DNA from: Blattamonas nauphoetae
Taxonomy: Eukaryota > Preaxostyla > Oxymonadida
Length of the DNA: 64,000 nucleotides
Direction of reading: 5' to 3'
Assembly (NCBI GenBank): GCA_033064195.1
Contig: JARBJD010000024.1
Location: 1-64,000, forward strand
This document shows, piece after piece, positions 43,283-53,563 of this stretch (within the stretch, counting starts at the first letter, position 1; every line of letters begins with the position of its first letter). A model generated the notes under the pieces. The model was given only the letters and a program-made list of their open reading frames with translations. It did not search any database and was not told where the DNA came from. Position numbers and translations under genes: made by a program.

Positions 43283-44029
43283 GGTGTTTGATCATCATCT
43301 GATTGAGATGGAAGCTGTGGTGAGTGTCGGGCGTTTTGAGGCGTCAAGAAATTTGAGAGCTGGAGGTGGGGATCAGAATCAGGGCTGATTGATTGGAAAG
43401 ACAGATCAGCAGATCCAAAATTCATCATTTCGAGCATGGATGGCTGACGAAGGGTGGATGAGAGGGTCGGCTGGTTGAACAACATGGGCAACGATCGTGT
43501 CGGGTTCATTCCAAGCAACACGCAAGTTCATCGAAGAGACAAAGCGCACAAGACAAAACGGGAGAGAGTCCACAACACTCCACCGGGCACGGGTGATGCA
43601 CAACAGTTGTCACAAAGATTGGTTCTGCATCTCTGGTCGAGTGGAGAGTGATCAGGAAGTGGCTGATCTGCATGAAGAAGCATTTTCGTTCGTCCGTCTT
43701 CCCAAATCGTCCAAGATCATCGTCGACGTGGGAGCGTTTCTGAAATACCATTTCATGATCGGAACGAATCATCAAGAGAGGACGATTTCGTCGAGCAATC
43801 AGGAAACAATGAGGTCGCCACAAACAGCGAGGAATGGCGAGGATGGACGGGTTTGATTTGGGAGGAGTGGGAGAGTGTGGCGACGAGCGAGGGAGACTGG
43901 TGAAGAAGTGGAATCGTTCAGGAAAATGATGAGGTGAGGTCAGAGCCGACAAAGATGACACTCAAACAGCATTTGTGATCCAAAAGAAGACGGAAACAGT
44001 ACAGACAAGGCGCTGGTTCTTGTCCGAGT
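43283..44029. other. Family A 3' tail, variant A (minus-strand orientation)
   Basis: Follows the family A gene at 44030 on the minus strand. It contains the segment with the plus-strand frame HDRNESSREDDFVEQSGNNE (or similar) and the minus-strand frame SILAIPRCLWRPHCFLIARR, both open in several copies. It is interrupted at 43282 by the target duplication of the hAT-like element. Confidence 0.5.
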
Positions 44030-45028
44030 CTACCAACGTTTCTGAATGTTCATGCCCTGCAGGTTGTTCCATTCAATCGACTGGTCAACATTCCTTCTTC
44101 CGTAGAATCCGTTTTTGTTGATTTGCAGCTTTTGTTCCATCACATCTTCCCCGCCCTCCATTCTCAACATTCGATCCATTGTCTTCCATATCTGTCGCAT
44201 TTCTCCCCTTCTGCTGTTACACTCCCGTTGGACAGAGTTCATTTCATTCAGTAATGACCCAATTGAGTGTTCATCTTCGATGAATGTGAAGCTACTTGGG
44301 ATCGCGAGAAAGATAGGCATATGAAGAACAATTTCCATTGTGGGTCGATAATAAGAAGATATCTGGAGGAGTTGGGCGATGACATCCAGAAAATACGTGG
44401 ATAGTTCTCCATCGATGATCGAATAGCGGTTCACGCACAAATCCCAAATATACTTCTCCGAAGGTGCGAGAACTTGCTGCAAAACCGTCTCGTGCACAGC
44501 TTGTTGTTCATCCCCATCTTTAAGTCCGAGTCGTGCGAGACTATGCGGAGTTGCGAGCCGGAGAGTGAGGTGGATGATTTCCATGAGGCTGATGTGGATA
44601 TCAACTGTTTCAGCAAAAGAAAGAGACAGTGGATTGAGAGTATTAATGATTTGAGGGATCAGATTGGCTTTCACGAGGGCAAGTCGGAGTTTTATCGAAC
44701 AGAACAAGATCAGAGAATCGAGCATCTTCATTGTGGCTGTTGTAATTGTCTGACTGGTACAAGAAATGAGTACCACAATGGATTGTATGAAGTTTGTCAA
44801 TGATTCATCACATGACGACGCAAGTCTGGTGAGAAAAGCATCGGCTGCTCGTTGACTCAGTGGATCTACAGATTCCAGACATTTCACAGCCTTAGCTTCC
44901 AGAGAGTCATCAAGTGCAGGTTGGGACTTCACTGTGGCTACCAGAGACCGAAAGACAACTGCTTTTTCGTCTGCAGTTTTATTTCTACTTTCAGTCCATT
45001 TCAGGAAACGAGAACACTCTGGAAACAT
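44030..45028 (-). CDS. Family A protein, N-terminal leader frameshifted
   Basis: Open from ATG 45028 (MFPECSRFLKW) through all core blocks (SLVATVKSQPALDDSLEAKA, APSEKYIWDLCVNRYSIIDG, MPIFLAIPSSFTFIEDEHS, MLRMEGGEDVMEQKLQINKN) to the stop after GMNIQKRW, about 333 residues. The ancestral start lies at 45102 and reads MGAFVSKISSSIDSPCPG, but that frame hits a stop after SSHCY: one frameshift separates leader and core. The protein, if made, would start internally and lose the acylation motif. It could equally be an early pseudogene. Confidence 0.6.
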   Translation of the reverse strand: MFPECSRFLKWTESRNKTADEKAVVFRSLVATVKSQPALDDSLEAKAVKCLESVDPLSQRAADAFLTRLASSCDESLTNFIQSIVVLISCTSQTITTATMKMLDSLILFCSIKLRLALVKANLIPQIINTLNPLSLSFAETVDIHISLMEIIHLTLRLATPHSLARLGLKDGDEQQAVHETVLQQVLAPSEKYIWDLCVNRYSIIDGELSTYFLDVIAQLLQISSYYRPTMEIVLHMPIFLAIPSSFTFIEDEHSIGSLLNEMNSVQRECNSRRGEMRQIWKTMDRMLRMEGGEDVMEQKLQINKNGFYGRRNVDQSIEWNNLQGMNIQKRW

Positions 45029-45120
45029 TAATAGCAGTGTGAAGAGATACCAGGGCAAGGAGAATCAATGGAGGAGGATATCTTCGAGACAAAAGCACCC
45101 ATTCCTTAAGAATTCTGGTT

Positions 45121-45142
45121 CAATCTTTCGTTTTGGGTCAGA
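45121..45142 (-). promoter_or_regulatory. Family A upstream element (minus)
   Basis: On the minus strand TCTGACCCAAAACGAAAGAT plus TG, 18 bases before the ancestral ATG at 45102. Confidence 0.6.
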
Positions 45143-46035
45143 GAAATGTGTCAAAGAATTGGGTTGAAATGAAAAAGACGTCCAAAAGGGAGAATAAAAG
45201 GAAACTAACGAAAATTACAACTATCCAATGATAAAGAGAGAAATGCTGACAGTATGTACACGGATTTCCCCAATCTGCTCTCTCAAATCGAATCATCCAT
45301 CCACAGACACCAGACCAGCAAAGAGAGTGATGGAGTCGAGATCAGTGCGTGGTTGTGCATGGGAGGAAGCAGTCAAGTGAGATGAACGACTCTCAAAATG
45401 AAAATGGAGTGCGACTTGAGACTGTGAACGAGAGTGTGTTTGCATCTGATCGAAGGGCATCTGGGGCTTCAACTGTCAACGACACAAACAACAATCGTCC
45501 TGCAACTTCATTTTGAGTTGGCTGGCTGACTTCCAAGACAGGTCGGAGACGAAAAAGAAGAGCATTTCCACTCACAGTGACAGCGATCTTCCGATGAACA
45601 AGAGTTCGGCTCAGATGTGAGACAAATGATCAGAGCGTCCCTGAATCATCTTCATCATCATCATCTTCTCTCCTCACAGCCAACCTGTCCGACACCATCG
45701 TCCATCACAACAGTGTCTCCATCCCACAACACCAAACCAACAACACTGGCTGATGTCTCGGCTGAGTCGAAGCACCACACACAGCACTTCCCCCAAACAG
45801 CACGTCCACGTCCTGCTTCTGCGAGACATCGTTTCTCGTCCCTTTCAGAATCATCACTTTCTGTCTCAGTGTCGGGCATCGCTGTGAGAGTGACGAGAGG
45901 TGACATAGTTCGAGAAAGGGATAAGTTGGGAGAAATCAGGAATGGGACAGAATCGGACGAGACGAAGAAAAGAGTATGCGGGCGTGGGTGGGTGGACTTT
46001 AAATGAACGGTGTGCAGCACACGCCACAGCGAGTG
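45143..46035. other. Surface-gene remnants between family A and minisatellite
   Basis: On the minus strand 45393-45575 reads LLFVSLTVEAPDALRSDANT, the same segment as at about 23.7 kb on the plus strand. 45661-46020 is the duplicate of 38938-39245. Broken; no gene called. Confidence 0.5.
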
Positions 46036-47145
46036 TGGTGAGGGGAGAGGCAGAGGGGAGTGGGAGGGTGTGGATGGTGAGGGAGAGGCAGAGGGGAGTG
46101 GGAGGGTGTGGATGGTGAGGGAGAGGCAGAGGGGAGTGGGAGGGGGTGGGTGGTGATGGAGAGGCAGAGGGGAGTCGGAGGGTGTGGGTGGTGAGGGAGA
46201 GGCAGACGGGAGTGGGAGGGTGTGGGTGGGGAGGGAGAGGCAGAGGGAGTGGGAGGGTGTGGGTGGGGAGGGAGAGGCAGAGGGAGAGGGAGGGTGTGGG
46301 TGGTGAGGGACAGGCACAGGGGAGTGGGAGGGTGTGGGTGGGGAGGGAGGCAGAGGGAGTGGGAGGGTGTGGGTGGTGAGGGAGAGGCAGAGGGGAGAGG
46401 GAGGGTGTGGGTGGTGAGGGAGAGGCAGAGGGAGTGGGAGGGGTGGGTGGTGAGGGAGAGGCAGAGGGAGTGGGAGGGTGTGGGTGGTGATGGAGAGGCA
46501 GAGGGGAGTCGGAGGGTGTGGGTGGTGAGGGAGAGGCAGACGGGAGTGGGAGGGTGTGGTTGGTGAGGGAGAGGCAGAGGGAAGTGGGAGTGTGTGGGTG
46601 GTGAGGGAGAGGCAGAGGGGAGTGGGAGGGTGTGGGTGGTGAGGAGAGGCAGACGGGAGTGGGAGGGTGTGGTTGGTGAGGGAGAGGCAGAGGAAGTGGG
46701 AGTGTGTGGGTGGTGAGGGAGAGGCAGAGGGAGTGGGAGGGTGTGGTTGGTGAGGGAGAGGCAGAGGGAAGTGGGAGTGTGTGGGTGGTGAGGGAGAGGC
46801 AGAGGGGAGTGGGAGGGTGTGGGTGGTGATGGAGAGGCAGAGGGAAGTGGGAGTGTGTGGGTGGTGAGGGAGAGGCAGAGCGGAGTGGGAGGGTGTGGGT
46901 GGGGAGGGAGAGGCAGAGGGGAGTGGGAGGTGTGGGTGGTGAGGGAGAGGCAGAGGAGAGTGGGAGTGTGTGGGTGGTGAGGGAGAGGCAGAGGGAGTGG
47001 GAGGGTGTGGGTGGTGAGGGAGAGGCAGAGGGGAGTGGGAGGTGTGGGTGGTGAGGGAGAGAGCAGAGGGGAGGAGTGTGGGAGGGCAGAGGTGGGAGGT
47101 GAGGGAGAGGCAGAGGGGAGTGGGAGGGTGTGGGTGGTGACGGAG
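46036..47145 (-). repeat. 38-bp minisatellite array, longest, G-rich on plus strand
   Basis: About 30 units of the satellite. Variants group in runs (for example units with GAAGTGGGAGTGTGTGG recur every few copies between 46560 and 46860), showing higher-order expansion. Long minus-strand frames across it in all three phases are repeat artefacts. Confidence 0.9.
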
Positions 47146-47947
47146 CAGGGATTGAGAACGGCCATGAATGGAAGCGAGCTGGTGTGTCTCTGGACGACGA
47201 AAGTGAATGGCTTGGATGTGTCTGCAGATGTTCGAGGGCGATGAGGAGAACGCGCTCAAATGGACTTCGGGCGAGATGGGAGACAACGAGGAGGGAATCG
47301 GAAGGAAGGCCCACAAATCCAATCGATTGGTCTCGAGTGTCCATCTAAGTATGGTTGGCCGACGAAGGGTGGATGAGAGGGTCGGCTGGTTGAACGATGG
47401 GGGCTACGACCGTATCGTGTTCATTCCAAGCAACACGCAAGTTCATCGAAGAGACAAACCCCACAAGACAAAACGGGAGAGAGTCCACAACACTCCACGG
47501 GCCACGGGTGATGCACAACAGTTGTCATGAAGAAAGATTGGTTCGGCATCTCTGGTCGAGGGGAGAGTCAACAGGAAGTGGCTGATCTGCATCAAGAAGC
47601 ATTTTCGTTCTTCCGTCTTCCCAAATCGTCCAAGATCATCGTCGACGTGGGAGCATTCTGAAATCCCATTTCATGATCGGAACGAACCATGAAGAGAGGA
47701 CGATTTCGTCGAGCAATCAGGAAACAATGATGTCGCCACAAACAGCGAGGAATGGCGAGGATGGACGGGTTTGATTTGGGAGGAGTGGGAGAGGGTGGTG
47801 ACGAGCGAGAGAGGCTGGAGGAGAAATAGAATCGTTCTGGCAAATGATGAGGCGATGCCAGCGCCGACAAATATCACACACAAACAGTGTTTGTTGACCA
47901 AAAGAACGAAGAAAGTGTTCGAAATGATCGCTGGTTCTTGTCCGAGT
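47146..47947. other. Family A 3' tail, variant A (minus-strand orientation)
   Basis: Tail of the gene at 47948, nearly identical to 43.4-44.0 kb and 51.66-52.07 kb. Several frames are open on both strands; none called. Confidence 0.5.
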
Positions 47948-48976
47948 CTACCAACGTTTACGAATGTTCATGCCCTGCAGCATGTTCCATTCAATCGAAT
48001 TCTCCACAATCCATCCTCCTTCGATTCCGTCTTTTTCGTTTCGCAGCCTTTGTTCAGTCACATCTTCGATGCCCTCCATTCTCAACATTCGATGCATTGT
48101 CTTCCACATCTCTCGCATTTCTAATCTTGTTCCCTTCCATTCACGCTGGGGATCGTTCAGTTCATCCAGAAAACACCAGATTGAGTCTTCATCTTCGAAG
48201 AATGTGAGACAACTTGGGATCGCGAGAACGACTGGCACATTCACGACGAAATCCATTTTTGGTTGGTAGTATTGAGATATTTCGAGGAGTCGGGCGAGAA
48301 GTTTCATAAACTCCGTGGATTGGTCTCCATCGACGATCGAATAGCGGTTGACGCACAGATGGCAAATATATTGCTCGGTTGGTGTGAGAACTTGCTTCAA
48401 AACTGTCTCCTGAATAGCTCGTTGTTTATTCCGATCTTCAATTCCGAGTTTCCTGAAGGGATACGGTCTTGAGAGCCAAACTGTAGTTCCGATGATTGTC
48501 ATGAGGTTGATGTGGATATCCACTGCGTCGACGAATGAAAGAGACAAGGGATTGAGATTATTGATGATTTGAGGGATCAGATCAGCTTTGATGAAGGCAA
48601 GCCGGATTGGAGGTGAACAATAATTGACGAGAGTTTCGACCATCTTCATTGCTGCTGCGGTGATGACCTGATTGGGTGTTGAAAGGAGAACCACAACGTG
48701 AGGGATGAAGTCTGTCACAGACAAATCGAAGAATAATTCATGGGGGTTGAGAAACTTCACGGCTTTCGCCTGCAAACAGACATCCAAGACAGGCTGGGCC
48801 TTCACAGTGGCAACGAGAGACTGAAAGACAACTGTCCATTCCGCTTTAGATTGAGGTCGATTTTCATCCCAATTAAGGAAAGGGGAGCAATCCATTGAAA
48901 ATGACAAGTGAGGCGACGACACATCAGGGCGTGCTGTGTTTGATGATGTGTCTGTTGTATTGATGAGCGTGTTCAT
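47948..48976 (-). CDS. Family A protein, MNTLINTT N-terminus
   Basis: Intact, 342 residues from ATG 48976. That ATG is chosen because the next two copies start MNTIIKK at the same place; a longer frame from a GTG at 49069 is disregarded. Leader NTARPDVSSPHLSFSMDCSP, then FLNWDENRPQSKAEWTVVFQ, LFFDLSVTDFIPHVVVLLST, VNRYSIVDGDQSTEFMKLLA, MRIEGIEDV-type block (MLRMEGIEDVTEQRLRNEKD), end MLQGMNIRKRW. It lacks an obvious copy of the upstream element, and it has a shorter acidic linker after KAVKFLN than its relatives. So its regulation may differ. Confidence 0.85.
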   Translation of the reverse strand: MNTLINTTDTSSNTARPDVSSPHLSFSMDCSPFLNWDENRPQSKAEWTVVFQSLVATVKAQPVLDVCLQAKAVKFLNPHELFFDLSVTDFIPHVVVLLSTPNQVITAAAMKMVETLVNYCSPPIRLAFIKADLIPQIINNLNPLSLSFVDAVDIHINLMTIIGTTVWLSRPYPFRKLGIEDRNKQRAIQETVLKQVLTPTEQYICHLCVNRYSIVDGDQSTEFMKLLARLLEISQYYQPKMDFVVNVPVVLAIPSCLTFFEDEDSIWCFLDELNDPQREWKGTRLEMREMWKTMHRMLRMEGIEDVTEQRLRNEKDGIEGGWIVENSIEWNMLQGMNIRKRW

Positions 48977-49545
48977 TGTATTACGAATCTTTTTAAACAA
49001 CAAGGCTCGTCTCCCAGTCTGTGTGTGATGGTCTGACCGATCCGAAATAAAGATAGTATGGGTGGTCACATCAAACCAACAACATGGATAAAAAAGTATT
49101 CAAACAAATGTTAATTACGAGCACCAATCGCTCCTTCTCTTCCTCTCTCCTTCTCAAAGTCAAGGTGACGAGAGAAGTGCGAAGGCTCAAGCCGTCGCGA
49201 GCCAACTCGCATCCCACCCTCGTATTTCTGACTCCTGTTCTGATTCCATTCTCAATCCTACACTAACTCCCACATCCTTTCTCTTTGTTCTATCATTCTC
49301 CTTTTGGATTATGTCCAACAATAGTAATATGCTGTTCGTTTTTTGTGAGGGATCTCCTCAGCTGTTCAAACTATTCCCACTTAGTTCTTCGCGGATACGA
49401 TCCTTTCTCTCCGCTTGAGGATTGGCTGCGAGTATCTTGCCCCTTCACGTCCTCTCTCTCCTTCATGATGATAGCCTGTCTTGATTCCTTTCCTTCCCAC
49501 GCCCCTTGCTCTCCCACAATCTCTATCACCTTCACCTCCCTTCAA

Positions 49546-49790
49546 AATCATCGCTAGACTCTCCTCCTCAGAGAAATTCCATCATCTCCTCTCACAATCA
49601 TCACTCAACTCTCTTCTTCCAAGAGATTCTTTCCTCTCCTCTCATAATCATCACTCGCCTCTCCTCCTCAGAGATATTCGTTCATCTCCTCTCACAATCA
49701 TCACTCAACTCTCTTCTTCCAAGAGATTCTTTCCTCTTCTCTCATAATCATCACTCACCTCTCCTCCTCAGAGATATTCCTTCAACTCCG
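49546..49790 (+). repeat. 50-bp tandem repeat, about five copies
   Basis: Unit CTCTTCTTCCAAGAGATTCT then TTCCTCTCCTCTCATAATCA then TCACTCGCCT. Two alternating versions (one with CTCTTCTTCCAAGAGATTC, one with CTCCTCCTCAGAGATATTC) give a 100-bp higher-order period. Pyrimidine-rich on the plus strand. Confidence 0.85.
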
Positions 49791-50987
49791 TCCCTCCTCT
49801 CCTTTTTCCGAATAATGTGGAGCTGTCTGTTCCACCCTGACGTCTTTGAACGATAGAGACGGTTACAGCCTTCTTGCGTTTCCCTCCTACACATAGCCTG
49901 TATCAACCATCCACCAATCTTAACTCCCGACCTCATCACATTCAGTGCTTTGATCCCGAGCGGCTATCTCTCTAATAGTGAGATCCTTCCAGAATCCTCT
50001 GGTCAGCTTTCCTATTATTTCGCGTCCTTCATCACTCATCATGTCCCTTTCATGATGTCCTTCGTTGACTCAGCGTTCTCTGGAAATGAATCGTCTTTCG
50101 ATTGTCTTCTCATCCACCACACTCCCTCCTCCATCACGCCCCCTTCATCCCCTTTCTCTCCCTCGCTCGGGAGGGTTCATTTCTATCCTCATCTCCATTA
50201 AGAGCGAAGATCACTCCTTCACCTCTCCCACTTGACGCTATCAATATGGCTAATCGAGGAATTGGGCATGCTTGAAGAGATCCCGATTCTCGTCTCCTTC
50301 CACCACAGTTTCGAGATCATCACTCTGTCTGTTCGTACCGATGAACAATCAATACCTGGCATGTCTCCTCCAATTCCACAAATGGGAATACGCTATGCGA
50401 TTCGATTGGGATGATCCCGGTGTTGAGTCTTCGTGAGATCGCGATGTTGATAACTCTCGAGTCAGTGTTTCTTTCGCTGCGTCTTGTTCAACCAATGTCA
50501 GCGTGTTTCCCTTCCTACTCTCAAACTCATCATCGTAAGACAATGCCACCTTCCCTTTCGTTGGGGTCAACAGATCACTCCACTCAATCTCCGAAAGAAT
50601 TGAGCCAATGGCGGAATCGCGAACGAGACAGGACAGTCGACCTCGATCGACAGTGTCCTCTCATGCAAACTCTTCACTTCTTTCACATTCCATGTCTTTT
50701 CCCTTCGATTTATTCCAGATCTGATCCCAACTGTCCCAAATCCTTTGATACTCTCCATTCTCCACCATACGACGATCCATCTTGGAGCGAGATAATAGCT
50801 TCTCCATCTTCACAGTCTGTTCCTTCAAAATGAACAGTCCAGTTTGGAGTGGAATCGTGCGTGACGAAGGAAGAGAGGAGAGAAGGGTGAAGAACACGAC
50901 GACGAGTCAAAGAAAGCGAAGGAGGAAGACAGTCGGGGCGAGAACTGCTTGTGCTTCGAACGAACAACCATCAGCATGCACCTCACC

Positions 50988-51022
50988 GAGTGTGGTGAGG
51001 GAGAGGCAGAGGGGAGTGGGAG
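50988..51022 (-). repeat. Single 38-bp satellite unit
   Basis: GTGTGGTGAGGGAGAGGCAG followed by AGGGGAGTGGGAGG: one unit at a locus whose flanks match the edges of the long arrays. It may be the unexpanded ancestral state or a collapsed array. Confidence 0.7.
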
Positions 51023-51435
51023 GCGCGAGTGGCGATGGAGAAGGAATCGAGGATGGCCATCACTTGTACGAGAACATATTCCGATCCTTCCGAGTCGTCT
51101 TCCGAAGTGTCGGTCGAGCGATGGAGATCCAGAATGTGGAGGGAGAGAGGGGACAGGGTGGGAGGAGAGCATCAGATTGATAAAGGGTCTGAAATCGACC
51201 AGCATGAACAGGAGTGACTCGCTGTCATCCACAATCGACGAGTGGCGGCGAAGGAGAAGGAGAGTGTGGCGACAATCGAGCGAGACTGGCGAGAGATCAT
51301 CCCGATCGTTCCCGAAAGTGAAATCACGATGCGATGCCAGGGCCGACAACGATGGCACACAAAAACAGTGTTTGTGGCCCCAAACAAGACAGAAACTGTT
51401 CGAAACGGTCGGCGGTTCTTGTCTCATTATATCCA

Positions 51436-51650
51436 CGCCATGGAACGTTCATACCCTGCAGGTTATTCAATTCTTTCGAGTTGGCAACAATCAGTCTTCC
51501 ATTGAAGGTGTTTTGGTCGTTTCGTAGCTTTTGGTCAATCACATCATGGATGCTCTCCATTCTCAACATTCGAAGCACTATCGTCCCCATCTGTCGTTCC
51601 TCACCCCTTGTTTCGGTCCATCCCCGCTGGGTATCGTTCATTTTATAAAG
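51436..51650 (-). pseudogene. Family A gene, C-terminal fragment
   Basis: Minus-strand piece with MNDTQRGWTETRGEERQMGT, MLRMESIHDVIDQKLRNDQN and NLQGMNVPWR; the usual stop is lost and the frame runs on. At 51650 the family sequence switches abruptly into tail variant A at the shared string AATCCAGATTG, so the fragment was probably made by recombination between two repeat copies at this microhomology. Confidence 0.7.
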
Positions 51651-52071
51651 AAGAATCCAGATTGGTTCTGCATCTCTGGTCGAGTGGAGAGTGAACAGGA
51701 AGTGGCTGGTGTGCATGAAGAAGCATTTTCGTTCTTCCGTCTTCTCAAATCGTCCAAGATCATCGTCGATGTGGGAGTGTTCTGAAATCCCATTTCATGA
51801 TCGGAACGAATCATCAAGAGAGGACGATTTCGTCGAGCAATCAGGAAACAATGAGGTCGCCACAAACAGCGAGGAATGGCGAGGATGGACAAGTTTGATT
51901 TGGGAGGAGTGGGAGAGTGTGGTGACGAGAGAGGGAGACTGGGGGAGAAGTAAATTCGTTCTGGCACATGATGAGGCGATGCCAGAGCCGACAAAGATCA
52001 CAAATAAACAGTGTTTGTTGCCCAAGAGAAGTCGGAAATCGTTCGAAACGCTCGCTGGTTCCAGATTGTTT
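51651..52071. other. Family A 3' tail, variant A
   Basis: Tail of the gene at 52072 on the minus strand, joined to the fragment above. The plus-strand frame 51691-52152 is open across it and into the end of the next gene; not called. Confidence 0.5.
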
Positions 52072-53145
52072 CTACCAACGTTTATGAATGTTCATGCCCA
52101 GCTGGTGGTTCCATCCAATCGAATTTTCAACCATACGGTCTCCAAAGTATGAATTTCGGTCGTTTTGCAGCTTTTGTTCAGTCACCTCTTCGATGCCCTC
52201 CGTTCTCAGCATTCGAAGTACTGGCTTCCACATTTGCTGTACTATTCTCCTTCCTCTGTTCCATTTCCGCTGGGAAAAGAACATTTTCTCGAGAAAAATC
52301 CAGATTGATTCATCAACTTCGAAGAATGCGAGACAACTTGGAATTGTGAGAACGACTGGCACATTCACGACGAAATCCATTGTTGGTTGGTGGTATTGAG
52401 ATATTTCGAGGAGTCGGGCGAGAAGTTTCATAAACTCCGTGGATTGGTCTCCATCAACAATCGAATAGCGGTTGACGCACAGATGGCAAAGATATTGCTC
52501 GGTTGGTGTGAGAACTTGCTGAAAGACCGTCTCACGAACAGCTTGTCGTTCAACCCGATCTTCAATTTTGAGATGGGTGAGACAATCTGGAGTTGCGAGC
52601 CAAAGTGTGGTTCGGATGATTTTAACGAAATCGGTGTGGATGTGTTCATAATCTGCCAAAGAAAGAGATCGTAGATTGAGAGTGATGACGAGTTGAGGGA
52701 TCAGATTAGCTTCGACAAGGCTGAGATGGACTTTTGTTGAGCTGAAGCAGATCAGAGAAACGAGCATCTTCATTGTGGCTGTGACGATGACTTGACTTGG
52801 TGAAGAAATGAGCACCACAATGGGCTGTATCAAGTCTGTCGAAGATCCATCAGAGAATAATGCAAGGTGGCTGAGAAAAACATCGACTGTTTCTTCGTCC
52901 TCCGGATCCATATATTTGAGGAATTTCATGGCTTTAGCTTCCAATGTGACATCAAGTGCAGGTTGGGAGTTCACAGTGGCAACGAGAGACCGAAATATAA
53001 TTGCCTTTTCTTTTTCAGTTTCAAGTTCTTCTTCATTCCAATTCAGGAAAGGTAAACAATCAATGGAAAATTGAAATCGATGGGACGACAAATCAGATTG
53101 TGTTGCACTTGAGGTGGGGTCGGTTTTCTTGATTATTGTGTTCAT
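52072..53145 (-). CDS. Family A protein, MNTIIKK N-terminus
   Basis: Intact, 357 residues. Leader TDPTSSATQSDLSSHRFQFS, then FLNWNEEELETEKEKAIIFR, LEAKAMKFLKYMDPEDEETV, TEQYLCHLCVNRYSIVDGDQ, VPVVLTIPSCLAFFEVDES, MLRTEGIEEVTEQKLQNDRN (Met to Thr within the usual MLRMEG), end LGMNIHKRW. The segment LITLNLRSLSLADYEHIHTD is nearly the same as in the split copy at 14.3 kb, pointing to exchange between plus- and minus-strand copies. Confidence 0.85.
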   Translation of the reverse strand: MNTIIKKTDPTSSATQSDLSSHRFQFSIDCLPFLNWNEEELETEKEKAIIFRSLVATVNSQPALDVTLEAKAMKFLKYMDPEDEETVDVFLSHLALFSDGSSTDLIQPIVVLISSPSQVIVTATMKMLVSLICFSSTKVHLSLVEANLIPQLVITLNLRSLSLADYEHIHTDFVKIIRTTLWLATPDCLTHLKIEDRVERQAVRETVFQQVLTPTEQYLCHLCVNRYSIVDGDQSTEFMKLLARLLEISQYHQPTMDFVVNVPVVLTIPSCLAFFEVDESIWIFLEKMFFSQRKWNRGRRIVQQMWKPVLRMLRTEGIEEVTEQKLQNDRNSYFGDRMVENSIGWNHQLGMNIHKRW

Positions 53146-53163
53146 TCTTTTTGAGGCAGAGAT

Positions 53164-53186
53164 GTATCACTGGTTATGGGTCTGAG
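53164..53186 (-). promoter_or_regulatory. Family A upstream element (minus)
   Basis: On the minus strand TCAGACCCATAACCAGTGATAC, 18 bases before ATG 53145; two positions differ from the consensus. Confidence 0.55.
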
Positions 53187-53563
53187 CAATTGAAGAAAGA
53201 ACGAGACTGAGATGACAACACACACCAAAACTGGTGTCAATCCAATGGAAGTGAACCACAAATGCAGGCGTGCAATTCAGAAAAATCGACACAATTCCAG
53301 AAATGACAACCTGAACGCCAAAGATCATTTCTTTACACAATAGAGGTCAAGACAATCATGATGACGAAGAAGCTGATAGAAAAGAATCAAAAGACAGACG
53401 AAGAGCTCCTCGGAGCAGGGATTGGCCATAGTCGAGCAAAACTCTTCCAACCATCCAGATGACATCATATTACTCGAAGAAGGACATCCTTTTGAACAAC
53501 AAACAACTCAAAAAAACATGAGGTGAATGTGTGGCAAGTGTATAGGATCTCTCTCCAACATTG
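53187..53563. other. Spacer, nothing recognised
   Basis: Upstream of the family A start at 53145. A short minus-strand frame (53470-53658) is out of phase with the next feature. No repeats of note. Confidence 0.35.

Larger units (their letters stand above)
48977..51435. other. Long spacer, no intact gene seen
   Basis: Contains the 50-bp tandem repeat (49546-49790), a single satellite unit at 50988-51022 with flanks like those of the large arrays, and, from 51030 to 51435, tail variant B in reverse. Between 49900 and 50830 both strands have open frames below 150 codons without a recognisable product. Confidence 0.4.

Noticed and set aside
45661-47344. Minus-strand frames of 388-553 codons
   Set aside because: Same satellite artefact, in three phases at once.
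50710-50967. MORN-like repeat on the minus strand (DGSSYGGEW)
   Set aside because: Only one weak unit in a short frame; no second unit with the expected spacing.
51691-52152. 153-codon plus-strand frame
   Set aside because: It runs through the tail and into the 3' end of a well-supported minus-strand gene; a shadow frame.
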